Made by a program: the position numbers and the translations under genes. This document shows positions 10,601-19,000 of a stretch of 64,000 nucleotides of DNA, piece by piece. The DNA is from Holophagae bacterium (GTDB taxonomy: Bacteria; Acidobacteriota; Holophagae; Acanthopleuribacterales; Acanthopleuribacteraceae). The number at the start of each line of letters is the position of its first letter. The stretch's first letter is position 1. The DNA lies in contig JAUIFE010000001.1 of assembly GCA_030429565.1 (NCBI GenBank), forward strand, positions 868,001 through 932,000, written 5' to 3'. The notes under the pieces were generated by a model. It made no database searches. It was not told the DNA's origin and saw nothing but the letters and a program-made list of their open reading frames with translations.

Positions 10601-11763
10601 ATTACACCGGCGCATCAACCGTCTCGGCAAAAGTGGACGCCACCGCCATCTCGGCTGTCATCGGCACCACCGATAACTGGCAAAGGGTCGCGTTCGTCAC
10701 CCAAGGCTACAAGGGCGGCAGCGAAACGAGCGGCGGTCAAACCTTAACCGGAAACGCCATCATCGCACTCGATATTACCGATCCCGACGATCCATCACCG
10801 ATGTGGGAGCGGGTCGACGATAATACCCAAGACATGGTGAACCCACCCAGTATCGGTTGGGCCGAAATGAACGGCAACAATTCATGGATTATTGCGTACG
10901 CCAGCGGTGCCACACCGGTCACCGGGCAAGCGCCGTCGTTTTACTTGGTCAATGCGCTGACGGGCCAAGAGATCGCCAACGTCAGCGTCGGAACAGCCGA
11001 TCCCGATCATGTCATGGTCGGCACCCCGGCATTGCTCGACACCGACAATAACGGTTATGTGGACTATGTCGTCGGCGCGACCTCGGAAGGCATTATTTAC
11101 GCGGCGAACCTGAAAACGGGCAACACGTTAACGACCACGACCGTCAACAATGCACGATTCTTCCACACGCCCAACGTGAGTGTTTTGGATGAAGAAAACC
11201 TCGAACTTTACATCATTTCAAGTGATCACCCCTATGTGTACGACGAGGACCTTTATAGCGGCAGTAACTTCCAAAACGGGGTCTACGGGTACACCTTTAG
11301 CCTCACCGACCGAACCTTCACGCTCAACGGCAGCTACCAGCTACCCGAGCGTCACAAAGTGTTCGCGCGTCCCGCCTTGGTCGGTGACCAACTGGTCATC
11401 GGTACGGCAACCGGCGACACGCTCAGTTTGTGTGACGCCGACCCCAGCGATCCCGGTAACTTGACCTTACTCGATACCAATTTGCTCAACGCGGGCGATC
11501 CACCCATTACCGATACCGTCAGCTTGGGTGCTCCGATTGCCGGCTCGATCATCGTTTACGGTCGTGAAATCCTTGCCCACGTCAACAACGTTACCGAAGC
11601 CAGCGCTGTGGCCAGTCCCTTTGCGCGGATTCAATCCCGTGACGGCAGCCCCAACGTCGCCGACATCTCGCACCCCGAACCAACCGCCCACCGCATTGCA
11701 ACGGTTTTCGGAACCCTGGGCTGGCAAGACAACCTGATGCGAAACCTCAACTTAGGCAACTAA
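7669..11763 (+). CDS. PilY1-like tip protein with DUF4114-like block (module 1)
   Basis: I place the start at the TTG at 7669, which has GAGGAGG 6 nt upstream (1364 residues). The ATG at 7645 lacks a ribosome site. A signal peptide ends near LAQ. At about residues 99-142 come Asp-rich calcium-type repeats (DIDTDLDGIPD, DLDDDNDGIPD) resembling thrombospondin type 3. Near 524-555 the stretch AWLLGWEDLFGGGDRDFEDV matches the DUF4114 signature. The C-terminal part has PilY1-like propeller strands: LLIGSESGMLHMIDAG near 921, IIALDITDPDDP, and a Ca-binding loop DTDNNGYVD near 1123. In other bacteria PilY1 is a pilus-tip adhesin and retraction regulator. The whole chain is paralogous to the protein at 16024. 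Confidence 0.75.
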   Translation: MRIDHRFFLMLVLGLSSFYGLAQDSTCNEVTKSYNPGNFDPGDFLETDSGIVIDDDISLDTNRELDLENLVLGLDQPFYVDYLSEGAGASHLFGFFFFDIDTDLDGIPDFFETGPNDDLDGDLLLNFEDLDDDNDGIPDLADVGPGPANSMPASAFRNGTAAAANGEHANNYWQFVPNSVVTEGTYTGYFEHPGAYLYLDSNSNNIPDMMEYRAGYNTIPPYVVDKDVMTGHPFNDGEQVPGFLGNFSYSGTPADTVDDSFHWIGSTVFYIADDDGGTGQHSTYLTYTPYGTRFSDTSGTTNAQPDYLIYGTSDIDDDRIPSELKNEDGSARIDPRGQEYWRYRWYTSDVSGSREMVFFLVVFYPSGGSNVNTYYSKSGFNLDTPPSNPGRNGATSGDAFGTTNYNNWFPGRRDLDDHNLMTQAVFGEDWYDIVNVPPNNFTTPTAINPANQAWVDEWENWNQNRRVIQYRALADWFSGTAVDANDIINGRYSINMASENDSSIIRAIGGRMAHLMVGAPEESQNAWLLGWEDLFGGGDRDFEDVVFYVKREAGGQLQSLNVAEELRETYDDFSLSQVTFDFVDNFDDDLWGVEGNYVNYYYRLAGNDDWIPLLGDQHERNPDLFQPGSNGETIENSGRIRRRVTIEIQDKKQEVYWKVEMATNNVDIFTPVVYEAEVSYQFLVHDFFYNSAIIPNSNIRYIPAFQTPNLDWPETNRNRGHLYSLRTFEHGSTLTVVENNVNPETTPELQPGQPFNWDAGVTMLQNFLAGTERVIYSYVPQGTAVNGLNDNLRRVNISLGSVDPDVVTAFNLTDEKQNNIWINNFHEPDALVQDRTSASLWLSSWIHGYSNPTVADGDLVANGPERSWLLGGINRASVQVVRATGLAPFVFGSDVPLEVKRSYVDFISSEEQLNLPTRLLIGSESGMLHMIDAGTWVGRRKSASDVWADGHYLNDNFGTGAEVWSYLPGHLLDDIKFNYTGASTVSAKVDATAISAVIGTTDNWQRVAFVTQGYKGGSETSGGQTLTGNAIIALDITDPDDPSPMWERVDDNTQDMVNPPSIGWAEMNGNNSWIIAYASGATPVTGQAPSFYLVNALTGQEIANVSVGTADPDHVMVGTPALLDTDNNGYVDYVVGATSEGIIYAANLKTGNTLTTTTVNNARFFHTPNVSVLDEENLELYIISSDHPYVYDEDLYSGSNFQNGVYGYTFSLTDRTFTLNGSYQLPERHKVFARPALVGDQLVIGTATGDTLSLCDADPSDPGNLTLLDTNLLNAGDPPITDTVSLGAPIAGSIIVYGREILAHVNNVTEASAVASPFARIQSRDGSPNVADISHPEPTAHRIATVFGTLGWQDNLMRNLNLGN

Positions 11764-11775
11764 ACCGATTCACCC

Positions 11776-11867
11776 GACGGGGTGCGCCGCGTCACAATCG
11801 AACCCATTTTTTTCCCAAAGCGTTTCGGCTCGGAAAAAAAATGGGTTTCGGTGCGGAATACCCCGTC
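11776..11867 (+). other. Long imperfect RNA hairpin after module 1
   Basis: The outer arms GACGGGGT/ACCCCGTC and the inner arms CGAACCCATTTTTTTCC / GGAAAAAAAATGGGTTTCG can pair around a short central loop, giving a roughly 92-nt stem-loop right after the PilY1-like stop. It has no terminal T-run but could stop or stabilise the module 1 transcript, or act as a processing site. Confidence 0.5.
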
Positions 11868-11994
11868 GCCCACCGCCGACCCGGCTTCATTTGGCTCAAG
11901 CCTTGCAGATCAGAGACATGCCGGGATCCGTTCGACCGCCTAAATCGGCCGTCAAGCCACCCCTATCTATCCCCTCACCAAAGGAGCCCCCGCA

Positions 11995-12615
11995 ATGAAA
12001 GGCCTTTTTTCAATCCTTGGTTTTGCGAGCCTCGTATTCACCGGCCTGCTTTTTAGCACCAGCCTGTCGCTTTTTGCCCAAAATACCGTTTATCGCCTGC
12101 CTTCCCGGGCCCCCAAATTTAAGATGATTACCCGCGACATCGGTCCCAAGCCGGGCTCCCCCTCTCCCAAAGAAAACGCTACCGCCACCTACCGCCGCAC
12201 CTACATTAAACCAGCCCACATGCGCATGTTTGTGCGCGCCAAATGCACCGAAAAACTCACCGCCAAAGCCGTGATTGAACGCGCCAAGAGCAGCACCATG
12301 TCCGGCAGTTCAGCAGTTCAAATCGATTGGAGTTCGGACATCGGCAACAAGGATGTTCAGTTTTGGATGGTGACGGTTGAAGAGAAGCTCGAGGTCAATG
12401 TGGATCTGGTGACCAAGGACGGCAAGTTCAGCATCGCCGGAAAAAAAGAAAATAAAGATGAACGCTGGTCGGCGACCCGCGTGCAAGTCAAAAACGCCGG
12501 CGGTCGCTGCGCGCGTCAAGATAAGTTGGACGAAAAGAAGGTCCGCGTCGCAGTCTTAAACGAGCTCAATGCACGAACCCTGGCCCACTTCCGCGGTCAA
12601 AACAACAGCCGATAA
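11995..12615 (+). CDS. Exported protein of unknown function between the pilus modules
   Basis: 206 residues, ATG start with AAAGGAG upstream. A clear signal peptide (about 1-28) has a hydrophobic core and ends SLFAQ before NTVY. The mature part is basic, with two cysteines (in AKCTEK and GRCARQ) that could form a disulfide. I do not recognise a domain. It lies 231 bp after the module 1 PilY1-like gene, beyond a long hairpin, and 147 bp before module 2, so it may be its own transcript or the tail of module 1. A role in the periplasm or at the surface near the pilus is only a guess from position. Confidence 0.6.
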   Translation: MKGLFSILGFASLVFTGLLFSTSLSLFAQNTVYRLPSRAPKFKMITRDIGPKPGSPSPKENATATYRRTYIKPAHMRMFVRAKCTEKLTAKAVIERAKSSTMSGSSAVQIDWSSDIGNKDVQFWMVTVEEKLEVNVDLVTKDGKFSIAGKKENKDERWSATRVQVKNAGGRCARQDKLDEKKVRVAVLNELNARTLAHFRGQNNSR

Positions 12616-12717
12616 ACCGATGCATTTTTTTGCACATCAACCGGATTGCTTGCCACGGATTCTTACAAAAATCACGGCATTTACCGCTAGACCAAAAAGA
12701 ACCAAAGCATTACACGA

Positions 12718-12733
12718 TGGCATGCAATCTGCA
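12718..12733 (+). promoter_or_regulatory. Candidate sigma-54 (-24/-12) promoter of pilus module 2
   Basis: TGGCATGCAATCTGCA matches the RpoN consensus TGGCACG-N4-TTGCA except for T in place of the second C and C in place of one T. The GG and GC elements have the correct spacing. It sits 30 nt before the ATG of the first module 2 prepilin, an ideal distance. It is the stronger of the two candidates in this island. Confidence 0.55.
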
Positions 12734-12762
12734 AAAACACGGATCGAGAGAGGTTAGGAGCT

Positions 12763-13386
12763 ATGATTCAAACAAAAACAACGTCCCATCCTTCAGTTAA
12801 ATCCGTGAACCGATTGCAACCCGGCTATTCACTGATTGAACTGATGGTTGTTACCACCATTGTTGCGATTGTCACCGTGGTCAGCTTGTTCTTTTCCACC
12901 GGCATGATTAACCGCAACGCGCTGGTCAACGAAGTACGCGCCCTGAAAACATCCTTCATCAAAGCGCGCGCCGAAGCCATTCGCAACAAGGCGCCGGTAC
13001 GCTTCACTTATACCGAGGCCGACCGATCGATTCTTGCGGAAATGGACATGAACCGAACCGGTCAGTTTGTCGACCCAATCATTGTGGTCCAGCACCCGGT
13101 TCCGGGCTCAAGGCCAAACCGATTGCCGGTTTCCTTGGGAACCGATGATCCGCCAACGCACCCATCCGAATTGGCGATTCCCATGCCCCCTTTTCCAAAC
13201 AACAGTTTCTTAATTCTTCCTGATGGACGGATTTTATCTGGACCAAACAATACGCCCGGCAGTGGCACCTTCCTATTTGATGTAGACGGCCAAAATTACC
13301 GGGCCGCCGTCCACATTTCAGCGAAAGGCGAAGTTCGAATTGCGTTCAAGTACGGGGCCTCCTCGCCCTGGGATTGGGTCGAATAA
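12763..13386 (+). CDS. FimT/GspH-like minor prepilin (module 2)
   Basis: 207 residues. The leader ends LQPG, followed by YSLIELMVVTTIVAIVTVVSLFF, a prepilin peptidase site with Glu+5 and a hydrophobic helix. The following EVRALKTSFIKARAEAIRNKAPV is the typical GspH/FimT continuation of the helix into the head domain. The head has the expected size. First gene of a five-gene prepilin/PilY1 cluster and directly behind a candidate sigma-54 promoter. Expected role: a priming minor pilin in the inner membrane. Module 1 has no counterpart, so this gene may serve both. Confidence 0.78.
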   Translation: MIQTKTTSHPSVKSVNRLQPGYSLIELMVVTTIVAIVTVVSLFFSTGMINRNALVNEVRALKTSFIKARAEAIRNKAPVRFTYTEADRSILAEMDMNRTGQFVDPIIVVQHPVPGSRPNRLPVSLGTDDPPTHPSELAIPMPPFPNNSFLILPDGRILSGPNNTPGSGTFLFDVDGQNYRAAVHISAKGEVRIAFKYGASSPWDWVE

Positions 13387-13396
13387 GGGGGATCAC

Positions 13397-13873
13397 ATGA
13401 GTCAGTCAACACCTGCAGCAGCACAACGCGGTATTTCTTTGGTTGAAGCGATGGTTTCCCTAACCATCCTGTTCGTCGGGATTGTTGGTTTAATCGCCGC
13501 TTTCCAAGCCCAAATTTTTAGTACTTTTATCGCTACCAACCACACGCAAGCAACCATGATTGTCGAGACCGTTGCCAACGAGCTGGCCACCGCACCTTAC
13601 GGTGAATGGGACTTTGCCACCTTGGAAACCTACTATCGCTTTGACGGCGAAGGGAAACGCACCGACGATAGCAGTCAAGTTTATTACGAAATTGAAATCA
13701 ACGAAGTCAGCATTGGCGACGGATGGACGGAACTGGCCATCGGCGTGACTTGGGTTGGCTGGGAACGGGACAACGAACGGGCCAAAACCCTTATCCCGGC
13801 AAGTTCTTTTGCTTATCAAGCCAATATCGTATTAAGCGCCCAATACGATCTTTTAAGTGGTAGCGGAACCTAA
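13397..13873 (+). CDS. PilV-like minor prepilin (module 2)
   Basis: 158 residues from the ATG at 13397, which has a GGGGGA ribosome site and begins 10 bp after the previous stop. The frame is open from 13340 but inside the preceding gene. QRG is followed by ISLVEAMVSLTILFVGIVGLIAAF, a processing site with Glu+5 that matches PilV (GxxLIEVLVALxIL...G). The short head has no cysteines. Part of the fimT-pilV-pilW-pilX-pilY1 order known from other type IV pilus minor-pilin operons. Confidence 0.75.
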   Translation: MSQSTPAAAQRGISLVEAMVSLTILFVGIVGLIAAFQAQIFSTFIATNHTQATMIVETVANELATAPYGEWDFATLETYYRFDGEGKRTDDSSQVYYEIEINEVSIGDGWTELAIGVTWVGWERDNERAKTLIPASSFAYQANIVLSAQYDLLSGSGT

Positions 13874-13922
13874 CCTTCTCTCTGCACCACACTCCCCAAA
13901 TTTTTTACCCAGAGGAGAAGCC

Positions 13923-15239
13923 ATGTTTCTCACAGGCAAAGTGCGTTCGGGTTTCAGCCTGACCGAGCTGATGCTCGCACTACTACTTACACTTATTATC
14001 GGAACCGGATTGATGGTCACGTTTAAGTCGATTCGTTCAACCACCTCGGATTCCATTCGCGCCAATGATATCACCACCTCGCTCAAAAGCTTGTCGAACC
14101 AACTGCGGTACGACTTTTCAAACGCGGGACGCGGTTTTACCGATTTATCGCTTTACAACATTCAGTATCAGTTCATGAATGATTTCATTAATGAACCAAA
14201 CGTCGGCAAAAACTTCCACGGAATTACCGATCACACCCGTGAAGCCGACGGCAACAGCGCAATCACTCTTCAGTGGTTCGATTACGAAATCAACCGCGGG
14301 GCGGAATCTATTACACCGACCTTCGTGTTCAGTTTCGCCAATCCCGCCGTCACCAACCCTTTAGATGCAGGGTCCTTGCATTCCAACAACGTCAATGCCT
14401 TAAACGGGGTCCAAGAGGGCGACATCTTCTTGGTTTACAGCATCGCACCCATGTTGACCAGCAACACCTCGCAGTACCTGCGCGATGAAGCGAGTAAACC
14501 GGCACCTTGGAACAACCCAGCGTTAGGTCCCAGCACCACGGTCGGTAACAACGCGGTCCTGGTTCAAGTTAACGCGGTCGGCGCTATCACGCCCCCAGCG
14601 ACCAGCTCCTTGCAAAACGAACGGGCGGTTACCTTTGGCGCTGTCGCCGGCACCATTTTCAGCAATAACTTCCCCGGTGGCGGCTTGACCCGCGGTATGG
14701 ATCCGGCGGTCACCCTGACCAACGCCTCCGCACTAACCGATGCAAGCCTGGCCATCAGCAGCAACGGCGCCGTCACAAGCCCCCAGTTTTTGGCGCGCAA
14801 GCTCGGTAACAGCAACAACTTCCACCGCGTTACCTACTATGTGGAAACCGCCGCTTCTGGGCGGAAAACCCTCATGCGACAGCACAATAACGACGACCCC
14901 GAAGTCATTGCCATCAACATTGACAACTTTCAAATCAGTCTGGGCTTCGATGTCGACCCCGCCATCGCACCGGCCAACGTGTTGCTCGCCGACCAAAACG
15001 GCAGCGTCAACGCCAACATCAGCGAGCCGGACAGCTATTGGATCGAAGACAGCAGCGCCTACCCCAACGGCCTCGACGATTACCACGTTTTTGTCGGCCG
15101 CCACGCCGTCGCCGCCAAGGTCTCCTTCACCCAGAGTTCGCTGACCGACTCCTGGACCGGCGGCCCCTCGCAACCGGTTCAGCGCAGTTTTGAACAACAG
15201 TTTCGCATCAACAGCTTCCTGCCCATGCCCTATATGTAA
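13923..15239 (+). CDS. PilW-like minor prepilin (module 2)
   Basis: 438 residues from the ATG at 13923, preceded by AGAGGAG. The 22 in-frame codons upstream overlap the PilV-like end and lack a ribosome site. The leader is short: VRSG, then FSLTELMLALLLTLIIGTGL with Glu+5. The head shares DFSNAGRGFTDLSLYNIQY, GITDH and NNFHRVTYYV with the PilW-like protein at 5601, which marks a duplication. The leader here has about 11 residues against 43 in module 1. Same expected role as a PilY1-holding minor pilin. Confidence 0.78.
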   Translation: MFLTGKVRSGFSLTELMLALLLTLIIGTGLMVTFKSIRSTTSDSIRANDITTSLKSLSNQLRYDFSNAGRGFTDLSLYNIQYQFMNDFINEPNVGKNFHGITDHTREADGNSAITLQWFDYEINRGAESITPTFVFSFANPAVTNPLDAGSLHSNNVNALNGVQEGDIFLVYSIAPMLTSNTSQYLRDEASKPAPWNNPALGPSTTVGNNAVLVQVNAVGAITPPATSSLQNERAVTFGAVAGTIFSNNFPGGGLTRGMDPAVTLTNASALTDASLAISSNGAVTSPQFLARKLGNSNNFHRVTYYVETAASGRKTLMRQHNNDDPEVIAINIDNFQISLGFDVDPAIAPANVLLADQNGSVNANISEPDSYWIEDSSAYPNGLDDYHVFVGRHAVAAKVSFTQSSLTDSWTGGPSQPVQRSFEQQFRINSFLPMPYM

Positions 15240-15271
15240 AGCAACGTACGATGCTTAAGGAGTTTACCCCT

Positions 15272-15922
15272 ATGAAAACCACAAAAGGCAAAGAGAGAGG
15301 ATCGACTTTAATTCTCGCCATGATGTGTGTCTTATTGTTCCTTGCCCTCGCGGGGACCCTGCTTTACCAGGGCACCAGCCAGACGGCCATGACCGGCGCG
15401 ATGCGATTGTCCCAAATCGAATCATTTGCAGCACGCAGCGCGATTTTGCGTCACAAAGCCTTGCTCGCTAATGAATATGTTTCGCCATCCGATTTTGAAT
15501 CCGGTTACGCGCGATTTACGCCCTTGCTGGAATCATTGACCACGCTTAGCCCCGACGGTTATGGCGGCCTGCTCGCCTCCGATTCGTTTTCCACCAACAG
15601 CGGCGAAAACAACTACATCTACGATGTGTGGGTAGCGAACAACCCCGATGATTTAGCTGTCATCGCCACTGGTCAGAACGGTTTCACGCCCAATATCGAT
15701 ACCGACAGCCGCGTGGTAATTACGTCCATCATTTACGACGCCGACGACACCGCCAAACTCAGCCCGCTTGCCATCGAGTCGGCCCTGGTCGGCCCCACCG
15801 GCTTTACCGATTTAGAACGCGCCTCCGACGGTACCGGCGAGGCCGGTTCACGTGGCGATAATTCCGGTAACTTTGAGGGCGACGTCAACGGCAACGAAAC
15901 CAGTATTTTGAGCGGCCCCTAA
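15272..15922 (+). CDS. PilX-like minor pilus protein (module 2)
   Basis: 216 residues from the ATG at 15272, with AAGGAG about 10 nt upstream. An earlier ATG at 15251 overlaps that ribosome site. The N-terminus ERGSTLILAMMCVLLFLALAGTLLYQG is PilX-like. The block RFTPLLESLTTLSPDGYGG...FSTNSGE is shared with the module 1 paralogue at 7003. No other domain is seen. It lies between the PilW-like and PilY1-like genes with a 101 bp gap to the latter. Confidence 0.72.
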   Translation: MKTTKGKERGSTLILAMMCVLLFLALAGTLLYQGTSQTAMTGAMRLSQIESFAARSAILRHKALLANEYVSPSDFESGYARFTPLLESLTTLSPDGYGGLLASDSFSTNSGENNYIYDVWVANNPDDLAVIATGQNGFTPNIDTDSRVVITSIIYDADDTAKLSPLAIESALVGPTGFTDLERASDGTGEAGSRGDNSGNFEGDVNGNETSILSGP

Positions 15923-16023
15923 TCACAACCCTTTGGGAGTCGCGCCCTTTTTGGCACGACGGCCTCCTTTTAAACACGGCCCCTGACTCCCTTAATTTTT
16001 TGAACATGAGAAGAGAGGACGTT

Positions 16024-19000
16024 TTGATTTCTCCTAGAACTTTTTTTGGCAAGTTAATGCTCCTTGGTACCTTGCTGTTCTCTTTCACCGCCTTGGCCCA
16101 GGTCAGCAACGACGCCTGTAACGAGGTGACCAAGGTCTACAACAACGGTGGCTTTGAAGACGATGATTTCGACCGCGCCGATGGCGGTATTTTGGTCGGG
16201 AGCTCAATCAGACTCGACTCTGACCAGCCCCTCGACACCGAAAACTTGCTCCTGGGTTTGGACCAACCTTTTCTGGTCGACTACCTGTCTGAGGGTGCGG
16301 GCGCCAACCACTTATTCGGCTTCTTTTTCATGGACATCGATACAGACAAAGACGGTGTCCCCGATTTTTATGAAATCGGCCCCGACGACGATCTCGACGG
16401 CGACGGCATCACCAACGACCTCGACACCGACGACGACAACGACGGAATCCTTGATGTGGACGATACCCAACCAGCCGGTGTCACCCGATCGACACCCGCC
16501 GAACTGTTCCGCAACGGCGCCGAAGCCGCTGCCGCCGGCTTGCACACCGGTGACTACTGGCAGTTTGTTCCCAACAGCCTGCGCACCGACGGCAGTGCTT
16601 ACGACAACACCTTTGAGCACCCCGGCGCTTATCTTTACGTCGACAACAGCGGCGCCGTGGGCGTGCCCGACATGCTGGAAACGCAAGACACCAGAAATAG
16701 CGACGGTTACATTCCCCCTTACGTTGTACAACAGGGCTTTAACGGTCGTAGTATCGCGGGCCGAAACCAACTTGGTTTCCTCGGCCACTTCGACTATTCC
16801 GGAACACCGGTAACGGGGGCGGGCAACAACCAGCACTGGATTGGTGAAACGATTTTTTACCTGGCCGACGACGACGGCGACACCAACGTCACCGGCCAAT
16901 ACCAAAACTACCTGCCATACGGCTGGGCCAACTACCGAGACAGAGAAAGTTCGACCAACTCCTATATCGATTACTACCTTTACGGCACCAACGATATTTC
17001 CGACCCGGCCATTCCCGATGCGTTGAAAAACCCGGACGGCAGCGCACGCACCGCGCCCAACGGCCAGCCTTACTGGCGTTTCCGTTGGTACCAAAGCAAT
17101 ATCTCCGGTGCCCGTGAACTCGTCTTTTTCTTGGTTGTCTTTTATCCAAGCGGCGGCAACGCCGTCAACACCTACTACTCCAAATCGACTTTTAACCGCG
17201 ATGTTTACGATCCTAATAATGCCAACCGCATCTTGCCTAATGGCAGAACCAGCACCACTGGTGACAACTTCGGTGGTTCCGGCATGGCCAACTGGTATCC
17301 CGATTTTCAGGATATGCCTGAACATGATGAGTTGGCCGCCGCCCGTTTCGGGGCCGGCACCCGCTGGACCGACATCGCCACCGCGCCGACCGACGGTAGC
17401 GCGCCGATTGCCATTAACGGCACACCCCAGGAATGGGTTGACGAATGGGGCAACTGGCAGGCCAGCCGCCGCATCCTCCAGTACCGCGCTTTGCGCGACT
17501 GGTTTAGCGGCACCACGGTCGACGCCAACACCATCATTAACGGCCGTTACACCATCGACATGAGCGCCGAAGACGACAGCTCGGTCATCCGTGCCATCAA
17601 CGGCCGCATGGTTCACTTGATGGTCGGTGCGCCGGAAAGCTCACGTGACGCGTGGCTGCTGGGCTGGGAAGATTTGTTCCAAGGCGGCGACCGCGACTAT
17701 GAAGACGTTGTGTTTTACGTCAAACGCGAGGCCGGTGGTGTTCTGCAGTCCGGCAACGTGGCCGAGGAGGCCGCCGAACTTTTTGACGATTTCACCATTA
17801 CTCAGGTTACCTTTGATTTCACCGACAACTTCGTCGAGTCCAACTGGGGTCGGGAAGGTCGTTACATCAACTACTACTACCGTTTGGCCGCAACCGATGA
17901 GTGGATCCCACTCCTGGGCAGTGACGATGAAGGTCGCGAACACACACGCGACATTGATTTGTTTCAACCGGCCTTTGGCGGTGAAACCATTGATTCCGGC
18001 AGCAGCGTCCGCCGTACCTTGACCTTGCAGGTTCAAGTTGCCGCGACGGAAGTGTACTGGAAAGTGGAAATGGCGACCGACAACGTCGACCTTTTCTCAC
18101 CCGTCGTGACCGATGCGAACGTCGGTTACCAAACACTGACCCACGACTTCTTTTACAACGCATCGGTTATCCCCAGTTCAAACATGCGTTACATTCCATC
18201 GGTGGAAACACCTGACTTTGGCTGGCCGGATCCACGCCGCAACCGCGGCCACCTCTACGCCCAGCGTTGGTTTGAGCACGGCCCAACCCTGACGCCTTTA
18301 CCCAACGTCAACAACCCTGAAAATACGCCGGAAAGTCAGCCCACCGATCCCAACATTTTGTGGGATGCGGGCGTGACCATGATCCAAAACGTGGGCCGCG
18401 TTGAGCGCACCATGTACACCGCCCTGGCGGCCGACCCAACCGACGAGTACAGTAACAATCTGCGGCGTTACGCGCTGCCTCGCAACGCCATGGACAGTGA
18501 TGTTGTACCGGCTTTTGAGTTCCAGGACATTCAGTCCAACGGTTTGTGGTTGTACAACTTCCACGATCCAGCGGCCGACACACCCGATCATGAATCGGCC
18601 GCGCTGTGGCTGGTTAACTGGTTGCACGGCTTCGCCAACCCGGACGTTTCCGGCGGCAGCGTGACCACTGACGGTCCCGCCCGTGATTGGGTCCTCGGCG
18701 GCTTAAACCGTTCCGCCGTCGACGTCCTGCGCGCCCCCGGTATTCCCTTCTGGATTAACGGACGCGACGTCCCCGCCTCTTTGAAACGCAGTTACTTTGA
18801 GTTCATGACCGACAGCGATCAAAGCACCGAACGCACCCGTTTGCTGGTTGGTTCAGAAAGTGGCTTGGTTCACTGCATCGACGCCGGTGCATGGCGCCCC
18901 ACTCTGAGCGGCGCCAGCCACCTGCCCGCCGACGGTCACTACACGGGTGACGACTACGGTACCGGTATGGAATTGTGGTCCTTCATCCCCGGCCACTTGC

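Noticed and set aside
16312-17616. Long - strand open frame of 434 codons opposite the PilY1-like gene of module 2
   Set aside because: It is the reverse frame of a clear coding gene, with a composition (Val/Gly/Asp-rich, repeats) typical of such shadows.
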